Shown piece after piece: positions 8,172-16,113 of a stretch of 64,000 bases of DNA. Both the position numbers and the translations under genes were made by a program. Source of the stretch: Henriciella litoralis (GTDB lineage Bacteria; Pseudomonadota; Alphaproteobacteria; Caulobacterales; Hyphomonadaceae); the NCBI RefSeq assembly GCF_002088935.1, contig NZ_NCSS01000006.1, positions 1,520,407 through 1,584,406 on the forward strand, in the 5' to 3' direction. Under the pieces are notes generated by a model that was given only the letters and a program-made list of their open reading frames with translations, did no database searches and was not told the origin of the DNA. How positions within the stretch are numbered: the first letter of the stretch is position 1; each line of letters begins with the position of its first letter.

Positions 8172-10616
8172 ATGAAGTGTTTTCTCTCTCACAGTAGCAA
8201 AGACAAACTCAGCTACGCTTCCATTGTTGCAAACGCTTTGAAGCCGAACGTTGAGTATGATGAATACACCTTCGAAGAGGGAATGGAGAACTTTGAAGAG
8301 ATTCTGCGGGCACTGGAGCGGTCAAGCGTATTCGTGCTGTTGATCTCCGATCATTCTTTGAATTCTGAGTGGGTAAGGAGAGAAATATCGGAAGCCCAGC
8401 ATCGGTTAAGCACAGGAGATCTGAAGCGCTTTTTTCCAATCATCATCGACCCAAACATAGCGCATACAGACCCACGCATCCCGGATTGGATACAGACTGC
8501 GTATAATCTGAGGCCGATTACCAGACCTACCATAGCTGCAAAACGGATTAAGGAACGCCTAGTCGAAGTTTCGTGGCAGACCCACCCGATGTTAAAGAAG
8601 CGCGACCAAATATTCGTAGGTCGAAACGCGCAACTACAGGAGTTCGAGCAGAGGTTTGATGATGTAACGAGGAGGCAGCCAATCGCTGTTTTCGCCTCCG
8701 GCCTGCACGAAATCGGACGCAAAACTACGATTATACACGCACTCCGGAAAGCAAACGTTGTACGATCAACATATGAGCCAATTCGATTAGATTTGAATCG
8801 CGACGATAATATTGAGGGCTTCATAGTAAAACTCTATGATTTAGCCATATCCGAAACTAAAGATATCGAAAATTTGCTATCAAAGAGTGTTGAGGAAAAG
8901 ACTCGCATTTGCGCCGTACTTTTGAATGATATCGCGGCACAGAAAGAGATAATCGTTATTGACGATAATTATTGTATAGTACGATTTGAGGGAGAAATTG
9001 CACCTTGGTTCGAGAGTGTTTTGAGCCATCTAAAAAGCGACAAAGTATTATTGTGTATCGCAAGCTCAGCACGGCCCCTCAAATACAAGTATCGGAAAGA
9101 CGAGCTTTTTTTCATAAGCGTTCCAGAACTCGATAAAACTGAAAGTGTCGGGCTCTTTAAAAGATATACAGAGATCTTGGGAATCAACCTTTCAGAAAAG
9201 GAGTATGAAAACTTCCTACCGTTACTGAAAGGGTTTCCAGAGCAGGTTACTTATGCAGCATCACTCATATCCGACCTTGGAACAGAAAAGGCGCTACAGA
9301 ACTCACATGACATAGCGAATTTTTCCATCTACCGAGCAAATATTGTTATAAGGCACTTCGAAAACGATCCAGATCTAGTCGACTTTTTACGATTTATTTC
9401 ATCATTTGAATTTGTCTCAATAGATTTTATTTCAAAAATTGGAATATTGATACAAAAATCCATAACCGATTACATCGATATACTTTTGCAGCACAACGTT
9501 TGCGAAATTATCGGACCCAATGGAAATTATTTTCGAGTGAACGAAGTCATCAGAGATGCAATTATTCGAGATCGCTATGAGATTCGAGACGACTATGCAT
9601 CTGCGTTGAAGGACTTTGCAGAAGAATTTGTAAAATCTTCGCCGGAAGAGGTTTTTGACGTATCGGAATATCAGATTGCTATCAAAGAAGCATTAGCTTC
9701 AGACACGCCTGTTCCCCACCAAAAACTAATTCCCGCGCACTTCCTTCAAACCATGCGCCAACTGTACGGTGACAGAAATTACTTGGAGGTGATACGTCTT
9801 GCTGATCGCGTTCTACTGAATAAAGACAACTTCGACAATCATACTGAACAAGATATTCGTTACTATCTTTGTCAGTCCTTGGCTCGGCGGACTAGTGATC
9901 GGTTCTTGACCGAAGTCCAAAAAATATCCGGTCCTGAGCACGATTTCTTGTTGGGTTTTTACTATCGTCTGAAGCGAAGGTTTCCCAAAGCTTTGCAGCG
10001 GTATCATGCTGCGATGAAACATCGCAGAACGGAACAGAGAGCGAGACGAGAAATCGTGTTCGTGCTACTCACAACAGAAGATTACGATGCGGCTATTTCT
10101 TTAGCTCGAGAGAACTTTGAGCGATACCCACACAACCCCTATCTTGCTCAAGCTTTTTTTAATTGTGCGATAAACAACCGAGATAAAGAACGAGCGAAAC
10201 TTGAAACGTCCGAAATACTAGAGGCTTTGACCAAAATAGGTGGCGACCGAGCCACTGAAATGGCGGCGAGCCTCCAAGCTCGCTTCGAATTTGAGTTCGG
10301 CGACAAAGTAATAGCCTTCGAAAAAGTTGACAGCGTAATCAAGGCCTATCCGGACATAATCTATCCCCGGCTCACGAAACTTGAAATGGCTACCGCATAT
10401 GAAGATTTGGCTTTGCTCAAAGACACTATCAGTGAGCTGAAGAGCCAAAACCTGGGAGCAGGCCATCGGTCTGCCATCACCAAAGCTGAAGCGGTGGTTC
10501 TAAGCTTATCAGGGGATAAAGACCGGGCTCTACGAATGCTGGATAGGGAGCTGTCTGATTTGAGCGACACCGCTAAGGAGAGGCTGCGGCGTCGAATTGA
10601 GCGAACCCTCAATTAG
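8172..10616 (+). CDS. TIR-STAND-TPR protein, predicted NLR-like antiphage effector
   Basis: 814 residues in three parts. Residues 1-135 are a TIR domain: CFLSHSSKDK strand, FVLLISDHSL, then NSEWVRREISEA, whose Glu71 fits the catalytic NADase glutamate. Residues ~145-400 are a STAND/NB-ARC-like NTPase: FVGRNAQL entry motif, a variant P-loop GLHEIGRKTT (177-186, Arg before the Lys), Walker B EIIVIDD (259-265) and GFPEQVTYAASL (354-365) where NLRs carry GLPLAL. Residues ~520-814 are helical TPR-like repeats (RNYLEVIRLADRVL; EDYDAAISLARENFERYP). Known relatives sense phage products through the C-terminus and kill or arrest the cell by NAD+ depletion; that role is inferred here. The gene is much more AT-rich than its neighbours and has no partner gene, which points to recent transfer. 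Confidence 0.85.
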   Translation: MKCFLSHSSKDKLSYASIVANALKPNVEYDEYTFEEGMENFEEILRALERSSVFVLLISDHSLNSEWVRREISEAQHRLSTGDLKRFFPIIIDPNIAHTDPRIPDWIQTAYNLRPITRPTIAAKRIKERLVEVSWQTHPMLKKRDQIFVGRNAQLQEFEQRFDDVTRRQPIAVFASGLHEIGRKTTIIHALRKANVVRSTYEPIRLDLNRDDNIEGFIVKLYDLAISETKDIENLLSKSVEEKTRICAVLLNDIAAQKEIIVIDDNYCIVRFEGEIAPWFESVLSHLKSDKVLLCIASSARPLKYKYRKDELFFISVPELDKTESVGLFKRYTEILGINLSEKEYENFLPLLKGFPEQVTYAASLISDLGTEKALQNSHDIANFSIYRANIVIRHFENDPDLVDFLRFISSFEFVSIDFISKIGILIQKSITDYIDILLQHNVCEIIGPNGNYFRVNEVIRDAIIRDRYEIRDDYASALKDFAEEFVKSSPEEVFDVSEYQIAIKEALASDTPVPHQKLIPAHFLQTMRQLYGDRNYLEVIRLADRVLLNKDNFDNHTEQDIRYYLCQSLARRTSDRFLTEVQKISGPEHDFLLGFYYRLKRRFPKALQRYHAAMKHRRTEQRARREIVFVLLTTEDYDAAISLARENFERYPHNPYLAQAFFNCAINNRDKERAKLETSEILEALTKIGGDRATEMAASLQARFEFEFGDKVIAFEKVDSVIKAYPDIIYPRLTKLEMATAYEDLALLKDTISELKSQNLGAGHRSAITKAEAVVLSLSGDKDRALRMLDRELSDLSDTAKERLRRRIERTLN

Positions 10617-10990
10617 GATCTTCATACTTACGCAACCAACCAATCCCGTCCTCGCGCGTTCCCTGCTCTCCCGACACGCTCATCAAGGGAAAGCCCCATG
10701 CGCAAATGCTATCTCGCCCTGCCCCTTCTCGCCCTTCTTCCGCTCGCGGCGGCCTGCGTCCTTGCCCAGCCGGACCATTGAGGACACCAAAGCCGGTTGA
10801 GAAAATTTTCGGCGCTCCAGAAGTTGTGATTTTGAAGGTGCAGCTCACTTGGCTTCATCCTTCGACACGCTCAGCATGAGGGCCACGTTTACACAATACG
10901 CACCGGCCTCCTGTCTTCCCGGGCAGAGGGCCGCCCCACCCAAAAACAAAATTCATCCCCGCCCCCACGCCCACGCCTACACTTCGCGCC
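10617..10990. other. 374-bp gap with no intact gene
   Basis: Between the TIR gene and the hypothetical gene at 10991 the only structure I can name is the lipocalin remnant at 10698-10798 and its duplicated upstream sequence. No terminator with a U-tract is visible after the TIR stop codon. Confidence 0.6.
10698..10798 (+). pseudogene. Remnant of a lipocalin lipoprotein gene (5' end, internally deleted)
   Basis: The frame from ATG at 10698 reads MRKCYLALPLLALLPLAAAC and stops at 10779 after 27 codons. It is nearly identical to the signal peptide of the intact lipocalin at 11538 (MRKAYLALPLLALPLIAAAC). Upstream DNA is also partly shared (GCGCGTT before each). Directly after the Cys codon comes TCCTTGCCC-AGCCGGACCA, which resembles the intact gene near 12000-12033, so the middle ~400 bp seem to have been lost. 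A second frame past the stop reads TIEDTKAG, similar to the lipocalin tail. It reads as a decayed tandem copy. Confidence 0.65.
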
Positions 10991-11377
10991 ATGCTCGATT
11001 GGCAGACGATCCTCTGGTGCCATACTCGCGTGCCGGTCTATTACTGGCCGGTGCTGTGGTATTGGCTGCACCGGCTTCAAGACACGATCGAGGTCTACAA
11101 GCTCGAAGGGCGCCGCTTCTTCAGCTGGCAGCTGGAGCGTGATGGCCGCATCTGGGTGAAATGGTGCGACGAGTCTGATGACGAGCGCGCCCAGCGCGGC
11201 GCCCTGTCCCCCGCTTTTGATCGCACACCCTGGACGCGCATGGCCCCGGCAGATGAGGGCTATGGCCCCTGCCCGGCCCGCATGGGTGTCGTCGCACTCC
11301 AGGCATCCGCCCCGGCCTTCATGCCACGCGCAGCGGCACCCGCCGCAAACGCGCTCGCCTGCCTCCGCCCGCCCTAA
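10991..11377 (+). CDS. Hypothetical protein, Trp-rich N-terminus
   Basis: 128 residues, no recognised family. The first ~60 residues look genuine (LDWQTILWCHTRVPVYYW, then WYWLHRLQDTIEVYKLEG and FFSWQLERDGRIWVKWC), with many aromatic residues. The last ~60 are Ala/Pro-rich and could be read-through into non-coding DNA. No good ribosome binding site precedes the ATG. A 194-codon frame on the other strand covers the same DNA but looks like a shadow. Confidence 0.5.
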   Translation: MLDWQTILWCHTRVPVYYWPVLWYWLHRLQDTIEVYKLEGRRFFSWQLERDGRIWVKWCDESDDERAQRGALSPAFDRTPWTRMAPADEGYGPCPARMGVVALQASAPAFMPRAAAPAANALACLRPP

Positions 11378-11537
11378 CGCCACCCCCAACATACCCGCCA
11401 CACCTATGCCGCACGGCCCGAAACCAGGGTCTGCGGCCGCACCTGCTGCGACAAAGCTACACCTGCCTGCCACCTTTCCCCACCTCCGCGCGTTACCTCA
11501 TCTCGAACACCACTTTTGACCTCGATGAGAGCCCGCC

Positions 11538-12089
11538 ATGCGTAAAGCCTATCTTGCCCTTCCCCTCCTCGCCCTGCCCCTGATCGCGGCAGCCTGCATG
11601 ACCCGTCAGCCGTCCTATCGCGACACCGGCGGCGAGCCGACCACGGTCGACCGGGTCAACCTCACCCGCTATGCCGGGACCTGGTATGAAATCGCCCGCT
11701 ATCCGAACGGGTTTGAGAAAAACTGCGTGAAGCCCACCGCCGAATACTCGCTGAATGAGGATGGCACGGTGAAGGTCGTCAACACCTGTATCGACACGGA
11801 AACCGGCAAGGCCGACCGCGCCGAGGGCACCGCCCGCGTCGTCGAAGGCTCGAACAATTCCAAGCTGAAAGTGAAGTTCGCGCCAGACTGGGTGCCGTTT
11901 GCCTCTGGCGACTACTGGATCCTCGCGCTGGAAGAAGACTATTCCGCCGCGCTCGTCGGCTCCCCCGATGGCAAATATCTCTGGATCCTTGCCCGCGAAG
12001 CTCAGCCGGACCAGACCGTGATTGACCGGATGCTCGCGGCCGCAGAGGCCAAGGGCTTTGAAACCGAACCGCTGATCTACACCCAGTAG
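11538..12089 (+). CDS. blc: Outer-membrane lipocalin (Blc-like lipoprotein)
   Basis: 183 residues. The signal peptide ends in the lipobox LIAAAC, so Cys20 should be acylated; Met at +2 favours the outer membrane. The mature part has the lipocalin hallmarks: LTRYAGTWYEIARYPN (the GxW motif of the first strand), then EYSLNEDGTVKVVNTC, GDYWILALEEDYSAALVG and YLWILAREA. Bacterial lipocalins bind lysophospholipids or fatty acids and are often stress-induced. A decayed copy of the same gene lies 0.8 kb upstream. Confidence 0.9.
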   Translation: MRKAYLALPLLALPLIAAACMTRQPSYRDTGGEPTTVDRVNLTRYAGTWYEIARYPNGFEKNCVKPTAEYSLNEDGTVKVVNTCIDTETGKADRAEGTARVVEGSNNSKLKVKFAPDWVPFASGDYWILALEEDYSAALVGSPDGKYLWILAREAQPDQTVIDRMLAAAEAKGFETEPLIYTQ

Positions 12090-12106
12090 GGGCGCGGGGC
12101 GGCACC

Positions 12107-12580
12107 TCAATCGGTGGTCAGCGCCTTGTGCATGAACACCGAATTGGGGTCTTCGATATAGCCTGCAAACGGCCCGCACTTGGCAAAGCCGTGGCGCTCA
12201 TAGAGCCGCCGCGCCGGGGCGAAGGCGGGCTGCGCGCCGGTCTCAAGATAGAGGTCGCTATAATAGCGCTCGCGCGCGGCGCTCATAATATGGCCGAGCA
12301 TGGACTGGCCAAGGCCACTGCCCCGGAACTGGGCCACGGTGTGCATCGACTTGATCTCACCGGCCCTGCCTCCCTCCATCGCCTTCAGCGCGCCGCAGCC
12401 GACCAGCTTGTCATCATGGCGCATCTCCCAGACGGTGAGGCTCGGATCTTTCAACCCGTCGATCAGCAGGGCATGCGAGCTTTCCGGCGGGCTCGTCTCC
12501 AGCATCAACGCCTTGTGGGCGCCGATCAGCGCATGAAAATCGGCAGCATCAAGATTGGCGGGCTGGATGATCAGGGACAT
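12107..12580 (-). CDS. GNAT-family N-acetyltransferase
   Basis: 157 residues with the GNAT fold: motif A/P-loop QFRGSGLGQSMLGHIM at about 88-103 for acetyl-CoA, preceded by the strand EIKSMHTV and followed by YLETGAQPAFAPARRLYERHGF. The substrate cannot be predicted; the family acetylates amines on small molecules, peptides or rRNA-linked proteins. It runs convergent with the lipocalin gene, with only 17 bp between stops. Confidence 0.85.
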   Translation of the reverse strand: MSLIIQPANLDAADFHALIGAHKALMLETSPPESSHALLIDGLKDPSLTVWEMRHDDKLVGCGALKAMEGGRAGEIKSMHTVAQFRGSGLGQSMLGHIMSAARERYYSDLYLETGAQPAFAPARRLYERHGFAKCGPFAGYIEDPNSVFMHKALTTD

Positions 12581-12683
12581 TGAGGCGAGAAATGACCGAT
12601 CATGCGAACGCTGGCAAGCACCCCGCGCGAAAGATCATCGAAAACCTTTACCAACGCCCATCAGCTGTCATTCCTTAACGCGC

Positions 12684-12721
12684 GTTCATCCTGCAGTCAG
12701 GCGGCGCCCCCTAGGATGAAC
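12684..12721. repeat. 9-bp inverted repeat upstream of the Tyr-rich lipoprotein gene
   Basis: GTTCATCCT at 12684-12692 pairs perfectly with AGGATGAAC at 12713-12721, with a 20-nt GC-rich spacer. It lies 34 bp before the start at 12755, so it could be an operator or a 5'-UTR hairpin. There is no U-tract. Confidence 0.4.
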
Positions 12722-12754
12722 ACAGAATGATCAAAACGACCGACTGGAGAAATG

Positions 12755-13684
12755 ATGACCCATAAGAGCGCCACACTGTTGAGACGCGCCGGCATCGCAC
12801 TTGGACTGGTTACCGCTGGCCTGTTCGCGACGGGCTGCACCACCTACGGCTATTACGATGATTATGGTTATGCCGATGACGGGTATTACGGCTCAAGCGG
12901 CGGCTATTATGACGAAACCTATTATGGCGAGGGCTACCAGCCCAACGGCTTCTATGGTGGCGGCTATTATGGCGACGGCTATTATTATTCCAACGGCACG
13001 GTCGTGTATTCCCAGAACGTCTATTATCCGACACGGGTCGCCTATCAGAACCGGCTCAACCGTTCCTATCGCCACTATGACGCTGTCCCCTACCATCTAA
13101 GAGATCAGCGCCCACGCCATCACGGGACAAATGATAATCGCGACTGGCGTGACCGCGGCGGTGATCACCACGATCGCGACCAGCGCGACCGGTATCACAG
13201 AACCCGGGACCAGCAGCGCGACCATCACCGCGATAACGACGATCGCGGTCGCGACTGGCACGGTAATAATCAGGGCGGTGACCGGGGGCGCGATGGCAAC
13301 AGAGGCCATGACGGCGATAAAGGCCGTGGCGGCAGTTGGGGTCGAGGCGGTGACAGCGACCGCGATGGGAACCGCGGGCGCGGCAGCTATGGCCAGACAC
13401 CGCCCGTGTCGACGCCTGCAACCGTCGGTGGCAATCGTGGCGGCACGCCATCCACCAATCCGCGCCGGGATCACCTGCTGGGCGGCGCCCGTCAGGAAAA
13501 CAACCTAGGCCGGGCCACCCTTCCCACGCAGCAGAGCAGACCTCAGCCCCAGCCCCAGCCCACGATACGCCCGCAGACGCCGCGTTCAGAGGCACCGCGC
13601 CCCGCACAGCCGCTCGCCCGCAGCAATGAAGATCGCCAGCGCAGTGGCATGCGTTCAGGGATACGTGACCAGCGAGACCGGTAA
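12755..13684 (+). CDS. Low-complexity lipoprotein: Tyr/Gly-rich then Asp/Arg/His-rich
   Basis: I use the second of two adjacent ATGs because GGAG sits 6 nt before it. A signal peptide ends in the lipobox LFATGC (Cys about residue 28), so the protein should be an envelope lipoprotein. Residues ~30-85 are dominated by Tyr and Gly (GYYDDYGYADDGYYGSSGGY). Residues ~115-215 are Asp/Arg/His/Gly-rich with irregular DRD/DRG repeats. The tail is Pro/Gln-rich (QSRPQPQPQPTIRPQ). It should be largely disordered and rich in opposite charges; metal or polyanion binding is conceivable. The start region and composition argue for a real gene despite the repeats. No family recognised. Confidence 0.75.
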   Translation: MTHKSATLLRRAGIALGLVTAGLFATGCTTYGYYDDYGYADDGYYGSSGGYYDETYYGEGYQPNGFYGGGYYGDGYYYSNGTVVYSQNVYYPTRVAYQNRLNRSYRHYDAVPYHLRDQRPRHHGTNDNRDWRDRGGDHHDRDQRDRYHRTRDQQRDHHRDNDDRGRDWHGNNQGGDRGRDGNRGHDGDKGRGGSWGRGGDSDRDGNRGRGSYGQTPPVSTPATVGGNRGGTPSTNPRRDHLLGGARQENNLGRATLPTQQSRPQPQPQPTIRPQTPRSEAPRPAQPLARSNEDRQRSGMRSGIRDQRDR

Positions 13685-13925
13685 TAAACAAATGACTCGG
13701 CCCCCCCTACGGGCCGGGCAGCATGAGAAGAGTTGAAAGCGCTCATTGAAGCGTCCAGACTGACACCGGACGTCGTCTACCTGCATCCATGTTGCGGCCA
13801 GAAAAGCCGCCAAGCTGTCTGCAAAAACGTCGTCACTATCCCGGCGCCAATGATGGCCCGGATCATGCGGACGGTCAGCAAGCTTTCAGACCCTTGCCAG
13901 ACCAGCCTGACAGGAACGCCAATTT

Positions 13926-14411
13926 ATGAATGCCGCCAGACTCTCTCCGCTGCCAGCCATCGCCATCGTCGCCGCGGGGCTGGTCTTTGCCCACGCCTGC
14001 AGCACGCCAAAGCCCGAGGGCTACCGGTACGTCAAAACCGAAGAGATCGCGAACGCTGCCTACGACAAACGTTACGTCTCGTCCGATCCGTCTGAGACGG
14101 CGTATGACGGCCCCTACTGGTCGCCGGATCGCTTCGCCAATCAAGGTGCATGGCCTGAGGGCTATGAACTCGGCCAGGAAACCGGCGCGAATGCCTGCCT
14201 CACAACAGGCGACACCTATGTCTGCGACACGACCGGCGACGGCCTTGCCGATGTCTACGGCAATCGTGCGGACGGCTCCTACGCCGAAGCCTCGCATTAT
14301 GTGAACGCAAGCGGTGAAGCCTATGACTGGGATCGCTGGTGCAAATGCTGGAAGCGAACATCCGCAAAGGATGGGCCTTACATTCCGCAGGTGCTGACCG
14401 GGTCGGACTAG
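13926..14411 (+). CDS. Hypothetical lipoprotein with a calcium-loop-like motif
   Basis: 161 residues. The signal peptide has a lipobox FAHAC and Ser at +2 (outer-membrane signal). Around residue 98 CDTTGDGLADVYGNRADGS carries the DxTxDGxAD spacing of dockerin and EF-hand calcium loops. Cys pairs (CLTTGDTYVC; WCKCW) suggest disulfides. AGGAAC precedes the start. No family recognised. Confidence 0.7.
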   Translation: MNAARLSPLPAIAIVAAGLVFAHACSTPKPEGYRYVKTEEIANAAYDKRYVSSDPSETAYDGPYWSPDRFANQGAWPEGYELGQETGANACLTTGDTYVCDTTGDGLADVYGNRADGSYAEASHYVNASGEAYDWDRWCKCWKRTSAKDGPYIPQVLTGSD

Positions 14412-14515
14412 GCCCACCCCCTCAAAAAAGTTTCCGCCCCCGGCGTCGTAAATATACAATTCAAGAGATCGGCCGGTGCTTATCGTCTTGGCTTGCAAAC
14501 GGTGGAGATCTCTAA

Positions 14516-15010
14516 ATGTCAGCCAATCATCTTTTCGCTCTGGCGCTGGGTGCGTGTGCACTCACTGCGGCACCAATCGCTCTGGCGGAGACGGCGACAG
14601 GACTGGAGCCTGCCATCTCTCAGCAGGACTACAACGAAGTGATGTACTGCATCGGCCGCAATGAAGGGGAGATGGATATGACGCGGCGTGTCGCGCCCAA
14701 CATGAAGGACCCTGAAGCCTTCATGGGTATTGTTCGTGCGAATGAGCCAGCTGAAAACCTCTTTAAGGAAGTGATGCAGCTTGCCTCGCATCCATCGAAC
14801 CGACTTGATCTCACCGCCGGAGAGGCTGAACGCCAACGGGGTCGCAAGATCTTCGAGGATCATGCCGACAACGGATCGCGCGCTGAATATGACTTCCTCG
14901 TTTCCAATACAGGACTGACAAAAGAGTGCGTCACGGCGCTATCGGTCGCCGAGGCGCTTCTGTCCGCACATGCAGAAACGCGTGAAAAACTGGCGGCAGT
15001 TTCCGACTAA
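14516..15010 (+). CDS. Hypothetical secreted protein
   Basis: 164 residues with a signal peptide (FALALGACALTAAPIALAE, cleavage near 25). The mature part is helical and acidic with two Cys (in VMYCIGRNEGE and TKECVTAL) that could form a disulfide. GGAG lies 7 nt before the ATG, which supports the start. No family recognised. The gene is convergent with the glutaredoxin-like gene. Confidence 0.7.
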   Translation: MSANHLFALALGACALTAAPIALAETATGLEPAISQQDYNEVMYCIGRNEGEMDMTRRVAPNMKDPEAFMGIVRANEPAENLFKEVMQLASHPSNRLDLTAGEAERQRGRKIFEDHADNGSRAEYDFLVSNTGLTKECVTALSVAEALLSAHAETREKLAAVSD

Positions 15011-15029
15011 ACGGCAGGCCTCTCAAGCG

Positions 15030-15407
15030 CTAATCGAGCTGCTCTTTTAGCGCCTGATTTTCCTCAAACATGTCGAGGATGAAGGGAAAGACGCCATCTT
15101 CATAATAGGACAGGAGGGTCAGGCCTTCGCGATCGATCTTGTTTGCTTTTGCATAATGGTCGATCAGGTCATCGCTGCCGGACATGAACTCGCCCTTTGC
15201 AACTTCGACCGTGGGAAAGCTCGCTTCGCCCAAGGTCTCTTCAAGGATACCTCGAACTTCCTCATATTCAGGCGTATCGCCCTTGACCGTGAGATAGCGA
15301 AACTCGTCCTTTAGACCTGCCTCGTTCAGGAAGATCACGAGTTTCAGGCAGAACGGGCATTCCTTTTTCAGGATCACACGGGGCGTAAATTTCGTCTTGG
15401 CGGGCAT
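15030..15407 (-). CDS. Glutaredoxin/GST N-terminal-like thiol protein
   Basis: 125 residues from the ATG at 15407, chosen because GGAG lies 7 nt upstream. The thioredoxin-fold start VILKKECPFCLKLVIFLNEAG carries a CPFC redox motif, followed by a cis-Pro segment ASFPTVEVAKGEFMSGSDDL typical of glutaredoxins and GST N-domains. The C-terminal third is a short acidic helix rather than a full GST domain. It probably acts in cytoplasmic glutathione-linked redox chemistry. Confidence 0.75.
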   Translation of the reverse strand: MPAKTKFTPRVILKKECPFCLKLVIFLNEAGLKDEFRYLTVKGDTPEYEEVRGILEETLGEASFPTVEVAKGEFMSGSDDLIDHYAKANKIDREGLTLLSYYEDGVFPFILDMFEENQALKEQLD

Positions 15408-15468
15408 AGGTGGCTCCATCAGGTTTCTATCAGCAGAGCGCGGGGGCCTATGGCTTGGTTCCGCCTTG

Positions 15469-16113
15469 TCAGACAGTCAGGCCGTAGATTTCGGCTCGCA
15501 GCTCAGGCAGGCCCCAGCCTTTTTCAGCTGATGTCATCCGGATTACGGGGTGCGCCGCCGGATGTTTCTTCAAGGCGGCCTGCACCTTGTCACGCGTCGC
15601 TTCGGCTTCGGTCTTCTTGATCTTGTCCGCCTTGGTGAGGACGATCTGATAGTTCACGGCAGAGGCGTCGAGCATGTCCATGATGTCGATATCGGTATCC
15701 ATCAGGCCGCGGCGGCTATCGACCAGCAGGAAGACCCGGCGCAGATTGACCCGCCCACGCAGATATTGCCGCGTCAGCTTCATCCACGTCTCAGCCTGGG
15801 TGCGGGACACCTTCGCATAGCCAAAGCCTGGAAGGTCAACCAGCCACATCTTGCCTTCGCCAAGATCAAAATAGTTCAGCTCACGCGTACGGCCGGGCGC
15901 TGCCGAGGCACGCGCAAGGTTCTTGCGGTTGAGCAGCGCATTGATCAGGCTCGACTTGCCGACATTGGATCGTCCGGCAAAGGCGATCTCGGGCCGGTCA
16001 GCCATAGGCAACTGGACGAGACCAGCTGCCCCGAGAAGAAAGTCACAAGGGCCCGCGCACAGCACGCGCGCAGCTTCCAGCGTCTCCTCGGTGAATTCGG
16101 GCGTCTCGCTCAC
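15469..16113 (-). CDS. engB: Ribosome biogenesis GTPase YihA/YsxC (EngB)
   Basis: 214 residues. G1 GRSNVGKSSLINALL, G3 DLPGFGYAKVS, G4 TKADKIKK and a G5-like MTSAEKGWG are all present and in family order. EngB acts in assembly of the 50S ribosomal subunit. The ATG overlaps the yidC stop by 4 bp, so translation is coupled, as in the common alphaproteobacterial order rpmH-rnpA-yidC-engB. Confidence 0.96.
   Translation of the reverse strand: MSETPEFTEETLEAARVLCAGPCDFLLGAAGLVQLPMADRPEIAFAGRSNVGKSSLINALLNRKNLARASAAPGRTRELNYFDLGEGKMWLVDLPGFGYAKVSRTQAETWMKLTRQYLRGRVNLRRVFLLVDSRRGLMDTDIDIMDMLDASAVNYQIVLTKADKIKKTEAEATRDKVQAALKKHPAAHPVIRMTSAEKGWGLPELRAEIYGLTV

Noticed and set aside
12893-13474. CRISPR-like or tandem DNA repeats in the low-complexity lipoprotein gene
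   Set aside because: The repetition is irregular codon-level repetition inside a coding frame, without constant spacers.
13698-13716. CGGCCC/GGGCCG hairpin after the Tyr-rich lipoprotein as a terminator
   Set aside because: No T-run follows and the stem is only 6 bp.
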